From: Flavobacteriales bacterium
Lineage (GTDB): Bacteria > Bacteroidota > Bacteroidia > Flavobacteriales_F > PHOS-HE28
Assembly (NCBI GenBank): GCA_016710015.1
Contig: JADJLR010000003.1
Coordinates: 372,001-436,000, forward strand
Length of the DNA: 64,000 bases
Direction of reading: 5' to 3'
Shown here: piece by piece, positions 42,891 through 51,897 of the stretch
Layout of the letters: every line of letters begins with the position of its first letter
How positions within the stretch are numbered: position 1 is the first letter of the stretch
Notes under the pieces: model-generated
Told to the model about the DNA's origin: nothing
Database searches by the model: none
What the model saw: only the letters and a program-made list of their open reading frames with translations
Made by a program: the position numbers and the translations under genes

Positions 42891-43826
42891 TCACCTGAGT
42901 GTCAACGGGATAGCGCCTATTCGACTCTTCTTATCCTCAGTAACGGAAGCAGGAGACATACCATCGCTCCAAGTAGGCCTCGGCCCGACACCCATGTTCT
43001 TGTATCCGTAGCGGATCACGATCATCGCCGCAACGGTCACCTCTACCCAGACGAAAACCTTGATCCAATGCGGATCCCCATGGTGCGCCGCAGGCAGAGC
43101 AGGCATGATGAAGAAAGCGATGTTGCTCACGATCTGCATGATCAAAAGGATCAGGCCGCTGTGGGTCATGTTGTACACCCATCCGAGCAAAATGGCCAAG
43201 CCGACCATGCTGAGAAGGAACATGTACCATGGAATGCCGTCCGGTACACCCTCTCCAAGCAACAACATGGGCAGGTACCAGAGTCCCCAGAGGACCCCCG
43301 TTATGGTGCAGGACATGAAGGCCGAATACTTGTCCTGTAGCCGTGTGGCACAATACTTCATCCAAGTGGTCTCTTCCACCAATGCGACGAAGACGATGAA
43401 CGGCATGGTGTAGAGCAAGTTCACGATGTGCATCCGGTGGACACCACCACCGGTATCGAACATGGGTTGAGCGGCACCCGGCCAGGGAAGTATCCCAGCG
43501 ATGTCCACAATAGCCCAACCGACGTAGCAGAAAAGGAATTTCCAGCTGAGGGAGAACGCGTACCATTTACCGGGAACTTTCCAGACCCGATATGCTCCGA
43601 ATAGATTCTGGATACCGGCCTTCCCTTCGAGGTAGTACGTGATCAGTACAGCGAACGTCAAGGGCCAGAATATCCGGAAGCGAAAGATCATGTGCGCCAA
43701 GGGAGCATCGTGCATCCGTGCACCCTTTGGCATAAGCGAAGCCGCTACAAGGACGATCCCGAATTGGATGCCTAGAACGATGACCGCCAGCGTGAGTACG
43801 GGAAAGCGGGAGACGAAAGCTTTCAT
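42891..43826 (-). CDS. CPBP-family intramembrane protein with an altered active site
   Basis: 311 aa from the ATG at 43826; upstream codons overlap gatC. Seven or eight membrane helices are predicted. The glutamate pair of CPBP/CaaX proteases is present (VEETTWMKY), but the second motif, normally FxxxH, reads LWGLWYLP with Tyr in place of His, and the third motif has Gln/Asn rather than a clear His. It may be a non-proteolytic member. A short basic tail follows the last helix. Confidence 0.75.
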   Translation of the reverse strand: MKAFVSRFPVLTLAVIVLGIQFGIVLVAASLMPKGARMHDAPLAHMIFRFRIFWPLTFAVLITYYLEGKAGIQNLFGAYRVWKVPGKWYAFSLSWKFLFCYVGWAIVDIAGILPWPGAAQPMFDTGGGVHRMHIVNLLYTMPFIVFVALVEETTWMKYCATRLQDKYSAFMSCTITGVLWGLWYLPMLLLGEGVPDGIPWYMFLLSMVGLAILLGWVYNMTHSGLILLIMQIVSNIAFFIMPALPAAHHGDPHWIKVFVWVEVTVAAMIVIRYGYKNMGVGPRPTWSDGMSPASVTEDKKSRIGAIPLTLR

Positions 43827-43935
43827 TGGATCAACAAGGTAATGAGGTTGTCTTCTCCAGAATGGGGCGAAGGTGCAAAAGCGTGGCTTGATACGCACGT
43901 TCGCTCCTGAAAGTTCACCCTTAGTGGGGAGGCGG

Positions 43936-44235
43936 TCAAGCACCCTTGTCCACAACGCGCGGCACCTTGAAGTAATCGCTATCCTTCACAGGGGCGTTCA
44001 TCAAGGCTTCTTGCTTGGAGATGTCCAAGGAAGGAAGGTCTTCTCGCAACACATCGCACTCCTCGGTCATGAAGATCAAGGGTTCCACACCGGTGGTATC
44101 GACCTCATTCAGCTTCTCCACGAAATCGAATACGCGTTGCATATCCACCAGCATCTTTCCACGGGCATCCGGGTCGCTCACGTCCAACCGTGCCAATTCT
44201 GCAATGCGGTCCAAGGTCTCTTCGGTGATCTTCAT
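43936..44235 (-). CDS. gatC: Aspartyl/glutamyl-tRNA amidotransferase subunit C
   Basis: 99 aa, normal length for GatC. MKITEETLDRIAELARLDVSDPD at the start and VLREDLPSLDISKQEALMNAP towards the end are family features. It stabilises GatA in the complex that converts mischarged Glu-tRNA(Gln) or Asp-tRNA(Asn). gatA and gatB are elsewhere. It overlaps the acyltransferase gene by 4 bases. Confidence 0.94.
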   Translation of the reverse strand: MKITEETLDRIAELARLDVSDPDARGKMLVDMQRVFDFVEKLNEVDTTGVEPLIFMTEECDVLREDLPSLDISKQEALMNAPVKDSDYFKVPRVVDKGA

Positions 44236-44999
44236 TCGTCCAGCAGAGGTTCTTCGATGGTTCGATACACTTGCGTGCGCAAAATTACCAGATCGTCCAT
44301 GGTCAGCCCGACGGTGGAGATGGCGGGGTGGATCACGGCCCTAGCGAACCCCGGGTGGCCACGGCTCAACAGGTCGGTCGGCTCGCCGAACAAACGCCAA
44401 TGGTCCAGGAACGTCACGGGCACGATGGGCACCTGCTTTTCGATGGCCAGTTTGAAGGCCCCATCCTTGAACGGTTTCAACCGTGGGGTGAATACCGGTA
44501 TCGTGCCTTCAGGGAACAAGGCCAAACTCGTTCCACGGTCCAACGCATTCGCAGCACGGCGGAATGCTTTGGCAGCTTCCACGTGGCTCCCTCGGTTCAC
44601 CGCGATGTTCATATCCTTGAAGAACATGTTGAACAACGGCCATCGCAGCAATTCGTACTTCCCCATGAAGAGGAAGTACTCGGGGATCACGTTGTACATC
44701 TGGATGATGTCCAAGTAACTGCTGTGGTTGCTACAAATGATGTACGGTGCCTTTGGCAGTATCGCCCTCCGTTCCACGCGTACCGGCACTCCACTGACCC
44801 ATTGTAGGAAGAAGGCCCATGTACGCTTCAACCGAAAGGCCATTTGATAGCGCTTGGGGCGGAACAGCAGGATCCGGAACGGGATGTACAGGACCACCAA
44901 CGAAAGGAAGAACACCAGAGCGAAGTAACACTTGTACAACAAACGCAAGGGCAGGAATACCCATTTCAGCACAGGTGATCGACGGCTTTCGCCATCCAT
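44232..44999 (-). CDS. 1-acyl-sn-glycerol-3-phosphate acyltransferase (PlsC family)
   Basis: 255 aa from the ATG at 44999 (MDGESRRSP). One or two N-terminal membrane helices (about 15-45) precede the acyltransferase motifs: NHSSYLD (HX4D) and FPEGTIP. It makes phosphatidic acid for phospholipid synthesis. A TATTTTCGC box (45053-45061, minus) lies about 54 bases upstream, paired divergently with the trpS box. Confidence 0.88.
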   Translation of the reverse strand: MDGESRRSPVLKWVFLPLRLLYKCYFALVFFLSLVVLYIPFRILLFRPKRYQMAFRLKRTWAFFLQWVSGVPVRVERRAILPKAPYIICSNHSSYLDIIQMYNVIPEYFLFMGKYELLRWPLFNMFFKDMNIAVNRGSHVEAAKAFRRAANALDRGTSLALFPEGTIPVFTPRLKPFKDGAFKLAIEKQVPIVPVTFLDHWRLFGEPTDLLSRGHPGFARAVIHPAISTVGLTMDDLVILRTQVYRTIEEPLLDE

Positions 45000-45052
45000 C
45001 ACACGGATACGTTCATTTGAAATGGTCTCGGTCACTTCTAGGAAAATGGAGC

Positions 45053-45061
45053 GCGAAAATA
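45053..45061 (-). promoter_or_regulatory. Candidate -7 box (TATTTTCGC) for the acyltransferase-gatC unit
   Basis: Matches TAnnTTYG on the minus strand within the 147-bp divergent region before trpS. Confidence 0.45.
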
Positions 45062-45129
45062 GGCTCTGGCAGGGGGGCATGCCTCGCGCAAGTTGAAACA
45101 CTTTACCGGAACACCTATTAGGCAGGATC

Positions 45130-45138
45130 TAACTTCGC
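45130..45138 (+). promoter_or_regulatory. Candidate -7 box (TAACTTCGC) for trpS
   Basis: Matches TAnnTTYG, only 8 bases before the trpS ATG at 45147, implying a nearly leaderless transcript. Confidence 0.45.
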
Positions 45139-45146
45139 GGCCTTCC

Positions 45147-46115
45147 ATGGCACGCATCCTCACCGGTATACAAAGCACCGGCATCCCCCACTTGGGCAAT
45201 GTCCTCGGGGCCATCCGCCCCGCCATCGCATTGAGCAAGGATGCCCAGAACGAATCCTTCCTCTTCATCGCGGATCTGCATTCGTTGACCCAGATCAAGG
45301 ACGGTACGGTGATGCGCGAGAACACCTATGCCGTTGCAGCGGCGTGGTTGGCCTGCGGGCTCGACCCGGAACGAACGGTGTTCTACCGGCAAAGTGATGT
45401 GCCTCTGACCGCGGAATTGATGTGGTACCTCAGTTGTTTCTTCCCCTATTCCCGGCTCACGCTGGCGCACAGCTTCAAGGACAAATCCGATCGGTTGGAG
45501 GATGTGAATGCGGGACTCTTCAGCTACCCCATGCTGATGGCGGCGGATATCCTGCTGTACGATGCACAATACGTGCCGGTCGGGAAGGATCAACTACAGC
45601 ATTTGGAGATCACACGGGACGTGGCCGAGCGTTTCAACCACCGCATGGGAGAGACCTTCGTGGTGCCCGCCGCGAAGACCGACCAGCAGGCGATGATCGT
45701 TCCCGGCACCGACGGTGAGAAGATGAGCAAGAGCCGGGGTAATATCATCAACTTGTTCGCGCCAGAGAAGGAACTGAAACAACAGGTGATGAGCATCGTT
45801 ACGGACAGTACGCCTTTGGAAGCACCGAAGGACCCGGAAACGGATAAGGTCTTTGCATTGTACCGTTTGATCGCACCAGCGGATGCAGTGGAGACCATGC
45901 GCACCAATTACTTGCAAGGCGGTTATGGATACGGCCATGCGAAGAAGGAATTGCTCAGCGTGTTGTTGGATGGTTTCGCTACGGAGCGCAGCACGTTCAC
46001 AAGGTTGATGAACGATCGTACTACGCTGGATGCCACCCTTCGGCAAGGTGCGGAAAAGGCGACAAGCGTGGCCTCCGGCGTTATCGGTCGGGTCCGGAAG
46101 CGGTTGGGTTACTAG
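45147..46115 (+). CDS. trpS: Tryptophanyl-tRNA synthetase
   Basis: 322 aa from the ATG at 45147. The class I motifs are TGIPHLGN (HIGH-like) and EKMSKSRGN (KMSKS). Length and the PVGKDQLQH segment fit bacterial TrpRS. The stop codon TAG (46113-46115) is part of the CTAG copy at the left end of a MITE-like element, so the insertion sits exactly at the end of the gene without changing the protein. Confidence 0.97.
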   Translation: MARILTGIQSTGIPHLGNVLGAIRPAIALSKDAQNESFLFIADLHSLTQIKDGTVMRENTYAVAAAWLACGLDPERTVFYRQSDVPLTAELMWYLSCFFPYSRLTLAHSFKDKSDRLEDVNAGLFSYPMLMAADILLYDAQYVPVGKDQLQHLEITRDVAERFNHRMGETFVVPAAKTDQQAMIVPGTDGEKMSKSRGNIINLFAPEKELKQQVMSIVTDSTPLEAPKDPETDKVFALYRLIAPADAVETMRTNYLQGGYGYGHAKKELLSVLLDGFATERSTFTRLMNDRTTLDATLRQGAEKATSVASGVIGRVRKRLGY

Positions 46116-46274
46116 AGCGCATCTCAAAATTATCCTTCGGGCTGCGCGGGAGCCTCGTGCGCCCATATTTCGTTGCAAAAGGCCTCACGTAGCTCATGCT
46201 ATGCTCGGTTTTTGCGCCTCATCTGATCGCATGATCCAACCCGCTCGCTTCCAAAAACAATTTTGAGATGCGCT
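46116..46274. mobile_element. MITE-like element, 159 bp, with perfect 16-bp terminal inverted repeats
   Basis: The left end reads agcgcatctcaaaatt (46116-46131) and the right end is its exact reverse complement (46259-46274). Each end is flanked by CTAG (46112-46115 and 46275-46278), consistent with a 4-bp target duplication of the YTAR type made by IS5-group elements; CTAG is itself a palindrome, so it could instead be part of a 20-bp repeat. The inside has no ORF of useful length. I infer a non-autonomous element moved by a transposase elsewhere. Confidence 0.6.
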
Positions 46275-46278
46275 CTAG

Positions 46279-46416
46279 CACGAACCCGCGTGCTGAGGAG
46301 CGACCCATCGCTCGCTTCGCGCTTGCTACTTTGCGCTGAGCACCACCTTCGGTCCGGTACAAGGTGGTATCCCGTTCCAACCGTCTAATTTTGCCGCCTG
46401 CTCCGAATTGCTCTCC
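46279..46416. other. Intergenic region after the MITE-like element
   Basis: Two short hairpins are visible: gagcga-ccca-tcgctc (46298-46313) and accacctt ... aaggtggt (46342-46368). Either could end the trpS transcript, but neither has a T-run. A TAATTTTGC box (46386-46394) precedes the next gene by 22 bases. Confidence 0.4.
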
Positions 46417-46857
46417 ATGGACAACCACTTCCTCCTTTTCGTCCACAGCTTGCTGCGTTATGGTGTTCTTCTCACTGTGGCCGGTGCCGGGATCCTGCAT
46501 TTGCGTGGATACCTCGCTAAACGCCCGATACTGACCGGTGAGCGCACTTTGGCCATATGGGCCATGATCCTGTGCCATACCCAGATCGTGATAGGACTGA
46601 TCCTGTACCTCCTCAACTTCTCGGCATACGCGCAGATGAGTGGAGACATCGGTCGGTTCTGGAAGATGGAGCATATCGGCACGATGATCCTCGCAGCTGT
46701 GCTGGTCACCTTGGGTCGCGTGCTCTCCAAAAAGGCGAAGGATGAGCGGATCAAGCAGAAGCGCGTGGCCATATTCTACCTCATCGCGCTGGTATTGATC
46801 CTCTGGGCAATTCCGTGGCCCGCGACGACCGTTGGTCACGGGCGTGGATGGCTTTGA
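46417..46857 (+). CDS. Small membrane cytochrome b-like protein
   Basis: 146 aa with four predicted helices and histidines at positions 10, 28, 53 and 86 near membrane faces (FLLFVHSLLRYG, AMILCHTQIVIG, KMEHIGTMILA). The end IALVLILWAIPWP is typical of a Bacteroidota family usually labelled cytochrome B. Haem binding is inferred. The next gene, a lipoprotein cytochrome c, starts 2 bases later, so the two probably work as a pair. Confidence 0.78.
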   Translation: MDNHFLLFVHSLLRYGVLLTVAGAGILHLRGYLAKRPILTGERTLAIWAMILCHTQIVIGLILYLLNFSAYAQMSGDIGRFWKMEHIGTMILAAVLVTLGRVLSKKAKDERIKQKRVAIFYLIALVLILWAIPWPATTVGHGRGWL

Positions 46858-46859
46858 AC

Positions 46860-47177
46860 ATGAGACGAATGATCCCATACGGCGTAGGTGTGCTATTGCT
46901 CGCTTGCGGAAGTGCATCACCCACGAACGATCGCATGGAGGCCGACCGCTCTTCTGGGCGGTCCCTCTTCAACTTGAATTGTGCGCTGTGCCATGGGCGC
47001 GATGGGAAACTGGGACTGAACGGCGCGAAGGATCTGACCGTTTCCATGTTGACCAAGGAGGAGATGATCGCCACGGTGGAACAAGGACGTGGGGCGATGA
47101 TGCCCTATCGGGACATCCTCACCTCGAAGGAGATCGATGCGGTGGTGACGTACGTGCGTTCGTTGCAAAAGAAATGA
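46860..47177 (+). CDS. Lipoprotein class I cytochrome c
   Basis: 105 aa from the ATG at 46860. A short leader with lipobox LLACG predicts a lipid-anchored periplasmic protein. One haem site, CALCHGRDG, and a candidate Met ligand in GAMMPYRD fit a mono-haem class I cytochrome c, ending VVTYVRSLQKK as usual. Its stop overlaps the hflX start in ATGA (47174-47177). Confidence 0.9.
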   Translation: MRRMIPYGVGVLLLACGSASPTNDRMEADRSSGRSLFNLNCALCHGRDGKLGLNGAKDLTVSMLTKEEMIATVEQGRGAMMPYRDILTSKEIDAVVTYVRSLQKK

Positions 47178-48394
47178 TCGACCCGAAGGACGTCCAAGTT
47201 GCAGAGACCGCAGTGCTCATCGGCCTGATCACCGGCCACCAGGAAGCGGAGCAGGCGAATGAATACTTGGATGAACTGGAATTCTTGGCGACCACTGCGG
47301 AGATCACCACCTTGAAGCGCTTCACCCAAAAGTTGCACAAGCCCGATGGCCGGTTCTATGTCGGCAGCGGAAAGTTGGCAGAAGTGAAGGCTTGGATGAA
47401 AGAGAGCGGGGCGCAGTCCGTGATCTTCGACGATGAACTTTCTCCAGCCCAGCAGCGCAACTTGGAAAAGGAATTGGGAACACCGGTGCTCGATCGCCCG
47501 CGATTGATCCTGGACATCTTCGCACGCCGAGCCCGTACCGCACATGCGAAAACGCAGGTGGAATTGGCGCAATACGAGTACATGTTGCCGCGCCTCACGA
47601 AATTATGGACCCACTTGGAGCGGCAGCGCGGTGGCACCGGAACGCGGGGTGGTGCAGGTGAGAAGGAGATCGAGACGGACCGTCGTTTGATCCGCGATCG
47701 CATTTCCCTGTTGAAAGGACAGCTCAAGCAGATCGATCGGCAAATGGCCACCCAGCGCGGCAATCGAGGAAAGCTGGTGCGCGTGGCCGTTGTGGGCTAC
47801 ACCAACGTGGGCAAGAGCACGCTCATGACCCTGCTCAGCAAGAGCGAGGTCTTCGCAGAGAACAAACTATTCGCCACGTTGGACACCACCGTTCGCAAGA
47901 TCGTGTTGGGCAATCTGCCTTTTCTAGTGAGCGACACGGTCGGCTTCATCCGCAAGCTGCCCACCCAATTGATCGAGAGCTTCAAGAGCACCTTGGACGA
48001 AACGCGCGAGGCCGATCTATTGCTGCACGTGGTGGACATCAGCCACCACAATTTCGAGGAACAATACGAGACCGTGCGCCAGACCTTGAACGAGATCGGC
48101 GCTGGGGACAAGCCCGTGATCGTGGTCTTCAACAAGGTCGATGCCTACCGTCCAGCACCGCACCATCCGGACGATCTGACACCCAAACGGGTGGATCAAT
48201 TCACGCTGGAAGAACTGAAGGAGACCTGGATGGCGCGTATGAACGGTGAGGAATGCATCTTCATCAGCGCGGCGGAACGCATCAACATCGATGGCCTCCG
48301 GAAGTTGTTGTACGAGCGGGTGAAAGCCTTGCACGTGGCGCGCTATCCGTACGAAAGTGATCTACTGTTCAAGGACAGCTATCTGGAGGAGTGA
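47174..48394 (+). CDS. hflX: Ribosome-associated GTPase HflX
   Basis: 406 aa from the ATG at 47174; upstream codons in frame belong to other genes. The N-terminal HflX domain includes FYVGSGKLAE and the glycine-rich GGTGTRGGAGEKEIETDRR linker. G motifs are GYTNVGKST (about residue 208), DTVGFIRKLP and NKVDA. It rescues or splits stalled ribosomes in stress. Its tight coupling to a cytochrome c gene is probably only transcriptional. Confidence 0.97.
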   Translation: MIDPKDVQVAETAVLIGLITGHQEAEQANEYLDELEFLATTAEITTLKRFTQKLHKPDGRFYVGSGKLAEVKAWMKESGAQSVIFDDELSPAQQRNLEKELGTPVLDRPRLILDIFARRARTAHAKTQVELAQYEYMLPRLTKLWTHLERQRGGTGTRGGAGEKEIETDRRLIRDRISLLKGQLKQIDRQMATQRGNRGKLVRVAVVGYTNVGKSTLMTLLSKSEVFAENKLFATLDTTVRKIVLGNLPFLVSDTVGFIRKLPTQLIESFKSTLDETREADLLLHVVDISHHNFEEQYETVRQTLNEIGAGDKPVIVVFNKVDAYRPAPHHPDDLTPKRVDQFTLEELKETWMARMNGEECIFISAAERINIDGLRKLLYERVKALHVARYPYESDLLFKDSYLEE

Positions 48395-48445
48395 TCACCC
48401 GAGCACGGACCATGGTGGGTCCATGATCGGGTGGTTCGATGGACC

Positions 48446-50713
48446 ATGGCGAAGAAACGTAGATCCGTAGGCAAGAAGCGGAAGGTCGCACCCAAGAGCA
48501 GGATCCCTTGGCCGAAGGTGGTGCTCTTCAGTATCGCTGCGATCCTGATCGTCTTCTTCGCCTTGATGCAAACCGTCCGCGCTGGGCTTTTCGGCGAACT
48601 CCCCTCGACAGAAGAGTTGGCATCCATCCGGCATGAACAGGCCACCTTGGTCCTGGATCGCGATGGCCGACCGATCGGCAAACTATTCGCCGAGGACCGC
48701 ACGAACGTGAAGTACGCGGATCTACCTCGGCACCTGATCGATGCGTTGGTCTCCACCGAGGACGCACGCTTCTTCACCCACCAAGGCGTGGACGGACGGA
48801 GCTATGTGCGCGTCTTCTTCCGCACCTTGCTCGGCAGGGATCGCAGCGGCGGCGGCGGCAGCACGATCTCGCAGCAGATCATCAAGAACCTGTTCGGAAG
48901 GGAACGCCACGGCGCGCTCACCATACCCGTGAACAAGATGAAGGAGGCACTCGTGGCGCAGCGCTTGGAGCGGATCCTCAGTAAGGAAGATGTTCTGGTG
49001 CTCTACTTCAACTCGGTGCCTTTCGGGGAGAACACGTACGGCATCGAAGCTGCCTCGCAGCGATTCTTCGGGAAGCCGACCAAGCGCTTGAACGTGCAAG
49101 AGGGTGCCGTGCTCGTGGGCATGTTGAAAGCGAACACGACGTACAATCCGCGCTTGCACCCCGAAGCCTCCAAGGGCCGTCGTGACCAGGTTCTGGAGCA
49201 AATGCACAGAGGCGAACACCTCTCCCGCCAAGAGGTCGATAGCCTGCGGAAATTACCGATCATCCTCAACTACACCGGTGGCGATGCTATGGATCTGTAT
49301 GGCTACTTCGTGCATCAAGTGGCCGAAGAGGCACGCACCATTCTGAAAGGGATCAATGGACCGAACGGCGAACCGTACGACATCCGCAAGGACGGACTGC
49401 GGATCACCACCACGCTGGATGCGGGCCTTCAACGGATGGCGAATCAGGCGGTACACGATCACCTCGCCGTGATGCAACCGAAACTGGATCGCGAATTACG
49501 CGCAACGAAGAAGCGAAATGCGTGGGAAAAGCAAATGGGACGCAAAGGATCCAGGGCTTGGAAGATCGATGCGAAGCGCGTGACGGAAGTGTACGATCAC
49601 AAAGCGCGTCGCTTGGATACGCTCTCGTACCGCGACAGTCTATGGCACTACCACCGCTTGCTGAACGGCGCCGTATTCATGATGGAACCCGCCACAGGGG
49701 CGGTGCGTGCATGGGTCGGCGGGAACGACCTCCGCTACTTACCATACGATCTGGTCAAAGCACGGCGACCGATCGCGAGCACGATCAAACCCGTGGTGTA
49801 CGCGGCCGCATTGGAACGTGGCATGGAGCCGTGTACGTACTTGGACAACGATAAGAAGATCTATTCGGAATACGACGACTGGTCGCCGGACAACTTCGAT
49901 CGGGATTCAACCGGCGGCCAGGTCGCCATGTGGTACGCGCTGGCGAAGAGCATGAATCGACCCACCGTGGACCTCTACTTCCGGACCGGGGCGGACACCG
50001 TTGGCCGCACGTTGGAAGCCTTGGGACTCCCGACCAAAGATGCCGACAACCCGGCCATGGCCTTGGGCGCTACGGACATTGCATTGCGCGAGATCGTGCC
50101 CGCCTACGGTGCCTTTGCGATGCACGGCAAAGTGGTAAAGCCGCAACTCATCCTGAAGATCACGGACGCAACGGGAAAGGTGATCCACCAAGCCAAACCA
50201 CCAGAGGGTCGGCAAGCCATTTCAGAAGCAAGTGCCATCGCCATCAGTGCAATGCTCCAGCGCGCCGTGGACCAAGGCACCGGAGCTTCCATCCGTTCGA
50301 AGTACGGCGTCACCATCCCCTTGGCTGGCAAGACCGGCACCTCGCAGGACTACGGCGATGCTTGGTTCGTGGCCTACACGCCGGGGCTTGTGATAGGCAC
50401 TTGGGTGGGTGCATTCGACAACTCCATCCATTTCCAAAGTGCTGTCGGCACCGGGGGCCATCTGGCTTTGCCCATTGCTGGCAAAGTGATCCGCGGCATG
50501 GAACAAGCACCTGAATTGAGGAAGCGGTACATCCGACCGTTCACACTGCCTGTGGATCTTGAGCCGGATCTGGACTGCGATCCGCGCCATGCGCCCAACG
50601 CTTTGGAACAGCTGATCCAGGAAGTCTTCCGACCGAATTCGGGGAATAACAAGGAGCAGGAGCCCGCCGAGAAGGAGAGTTTCTTCGACCGCTTGTTCAA
50701 GAAGAAGAGTTGA
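48446..50713 (+). CDS. Class A penicillin-binding protein 1A-like transglycosylase/transpeptidase
   Basis: 755 aa from the ATG at 48446 (MAKKRRSVGKK). A basic N-terminus and one membrane helix (about 25-45) precede the glycosyltransferase domain (catalytic Glu in STEDARFFTHQG near 104, GGSTISQQ) and the transpeptidase domain: SxxK in ASTIKP near 445, SMN near 500, KTGTS near 628. It polymerises and cross-links peptidoglycan at the inner membrane. The tail ends in FFDRLFKKKS. Its 3' end overlaps the convergent acyltransferase by 17 bases. Confidence 0.95.
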   Translation: MAKKRRSVGKKRKVAPKSRIPWPKVVLFSIAAILIVFFALMQTVRAGLFGELPSTEELASIRHEQATLVLDRDGRPIGKLFAEDRTNVKYADLPRHLIDALVSTEDARFFTHQGVDGRSYVRVFFRTLLGRDRSGGGGSTISQQIIKNLFGRERHGALTIPVNKMKEALVAQRLERILSKEDVLVLYFNSVPFGENTYGIEAASQRFFGKPTKRLNVQEGAVLVGMLKANTTYNPRLHPEASKGRRDQVLEQMHRGEHLSRQEVDSLRKLPIILNYTGGDAMDLYGYFVHQVAEEARTILKGINGPNGEPYDIRKDGLRITTTLDAGLQRMANQAVHDHLAVMQPKLDRELRATKKRNAWEKQMGRKGSRAWKIDAKRVTEVYDHKARRLDTLSYRDSLWHYHRLLNGAVFMMEPATGAVRAWVGGNDLRYLPYDLVKARRPIASTIKPVVYAAALERGMEPCTYLDNDKKIYSEYDDWSPDNFDRDSTGGQVAMWYALAKSMNRPTVDLYFRTGADTVGRTLEALGLPTKDADNPAMALGATDIALREIVPAYGAFAMHGKVVKPQLILKITDATGKVIHQAKPPEGRQAISEASAIAISAMLQRAVDQGTGASIRSKYGVTIPLAGKTGTSQDYGDAWFVAYTPGLVIGTWVGAFDNSIHFQSAVGTGGHLALPIAGKVIRGMEQAPELRKRYIRPFTLPVDLEPDLDCDPRHAPNALEQLIQEVFRPNSGNNKEQEPAEKESFFDRLFKKKS

Positions 50714-51803
50714 GTCGCCGTATGCGCGCCGAAAGTGGATCACGCAGCGCCATGAACGGGCGTTCCCAGTACCGGTAGACGATCGTTGCCAAAGCGATGG
50801 AGATCGCCCAATAGCTCACGTAGATGAGAGCGGTCAAGACCATTGACTTGTCGCGTTCCAGTGGTATCATGAGGAGGCGCACCGGCATGTGTACCAAGTA
50901 CAGGGCATACGAGATCTTGCTCAGGAACACCACCCCATTCCCCCATTTGCCTGTCCGATGCCAGCTGGCCAATGCAGGTAGCATCAGCGCCATCCCTCCA
51001 CCCGAGATCGTGAAGAACCAAGTGCCCATGTACGTGAGGTTGATACCCGTACGAAGCATGATCGCCAGGACCAGCGCACACAGGCCTATGACGAACAGTT
51101 CGATCCGTCGGGCATAGAGCATTCGGGGCCAATAATGGGCAAGCCACGCGATCAAGACACCGAAGCCAATGGTGTCCAAGCGATAGATCACCACTTTGCG
51201 CACCCACACGCTGAGCAAGAAGGGCGTATCAATCAACTCCACCGCACCGGGTCGAAGGCACGTGGGTATGATGATCATCACCAACACGGCAACGAGGAAA
51301 CCAATCCGCACCCCTTTGACCAGACCGATCACTGCGAAAAGGAGGAGCGGGAACAGCAAGTAGAACCATTCCTCCACCGCCAAGGACCACGACTCCCAGA
51401 AGAAGAGATCCAACGGCACCCAGAAGTTCTGCAAGAAAACGAAGTAGGCCAACACATTCACATTCAGGATACCGGTGGAAAGACCGGCATACAACATCAC
51501 CAAATTCACCGCGAGGAAGAGGAAATAATTGGGCAAGGTTCGAAGCCAACGACGCTGCCAGAAATCGGCGAGCTTGAGCCACCATGGCAGATCCGTTGAC
51601 AAACAAAGTCGCAACAGGATACCGCCGATCGGATATCCGCTCAACACGAAGAACAGGTCCACGCCATCCAGACCGGACTCCCCCAAGCCCGTTGACCAAA
51701 AGGCATCGATCAGATCGTCCGAATGGCAGATCATCACGATGATGATCGCCACGGCCCGCATGAGATCGAGACCGAATATGCGGCTTCCGGAGTGCGGTTG
51801 CAT
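50697..51803 (-). CDS. Acyltransferase-3 family membrane protein (OatA/NodX-like)
   Basis: 368 aa from the ATG at 51803 (MQPHSGSRIFGLDLMRAVAI). About ten helices are predicted. The family signature FGLDLMRAVAII ... DGVDLFFVLSGYPIGGIL is clear, with the expected His in MICHSDD. Such proteins O-acylate surface sugars or peptidoglycan. The PBP next door may be a coincidence. A TACTTTCAC box lies close to the start. Confidence 0.9.
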   Translation of the reverse strand: MQPHSGSRIFGLDLMRAVAIIIVMICHSDDLIDAFWSTGLGESGLDGVDLFFVLSGYPIGGILLRLCLSTDLPWWLKLADFWQRRWLRTLPNYFLFLAVNLVMLYAGLSTGILNVNVLAYFVFLQNFWVPLDLFFWESWSLAVEEWFYLLFPLLLFAVIGLVKGVRIGFLVAVLVMIIIPTCLRPGAVELIDTPFLLSVWVRKVVIYRLDTIGFGVLIAWLAHYWPRMLYARRIELFVIGLCALVLAIMLRTGINLTYMGTWFFTISGGGMALMLPALASWHRTGKWGNGVVFLSKISYALYLVHMPVRLLMIPLERDKSMVLTALIYVSYWAISIALATIVYRYWERPFMALRDPLSARIRRLNSSS

Positions 51804-51897
51804 CGGCGTGAAAGTAGCGGAAGGTGCGCTACGCGAATGACCACTCGTTACGAAGGCAAAACTCCTCGCTCTATTCGACGGTCTGATCCGCACGTCC

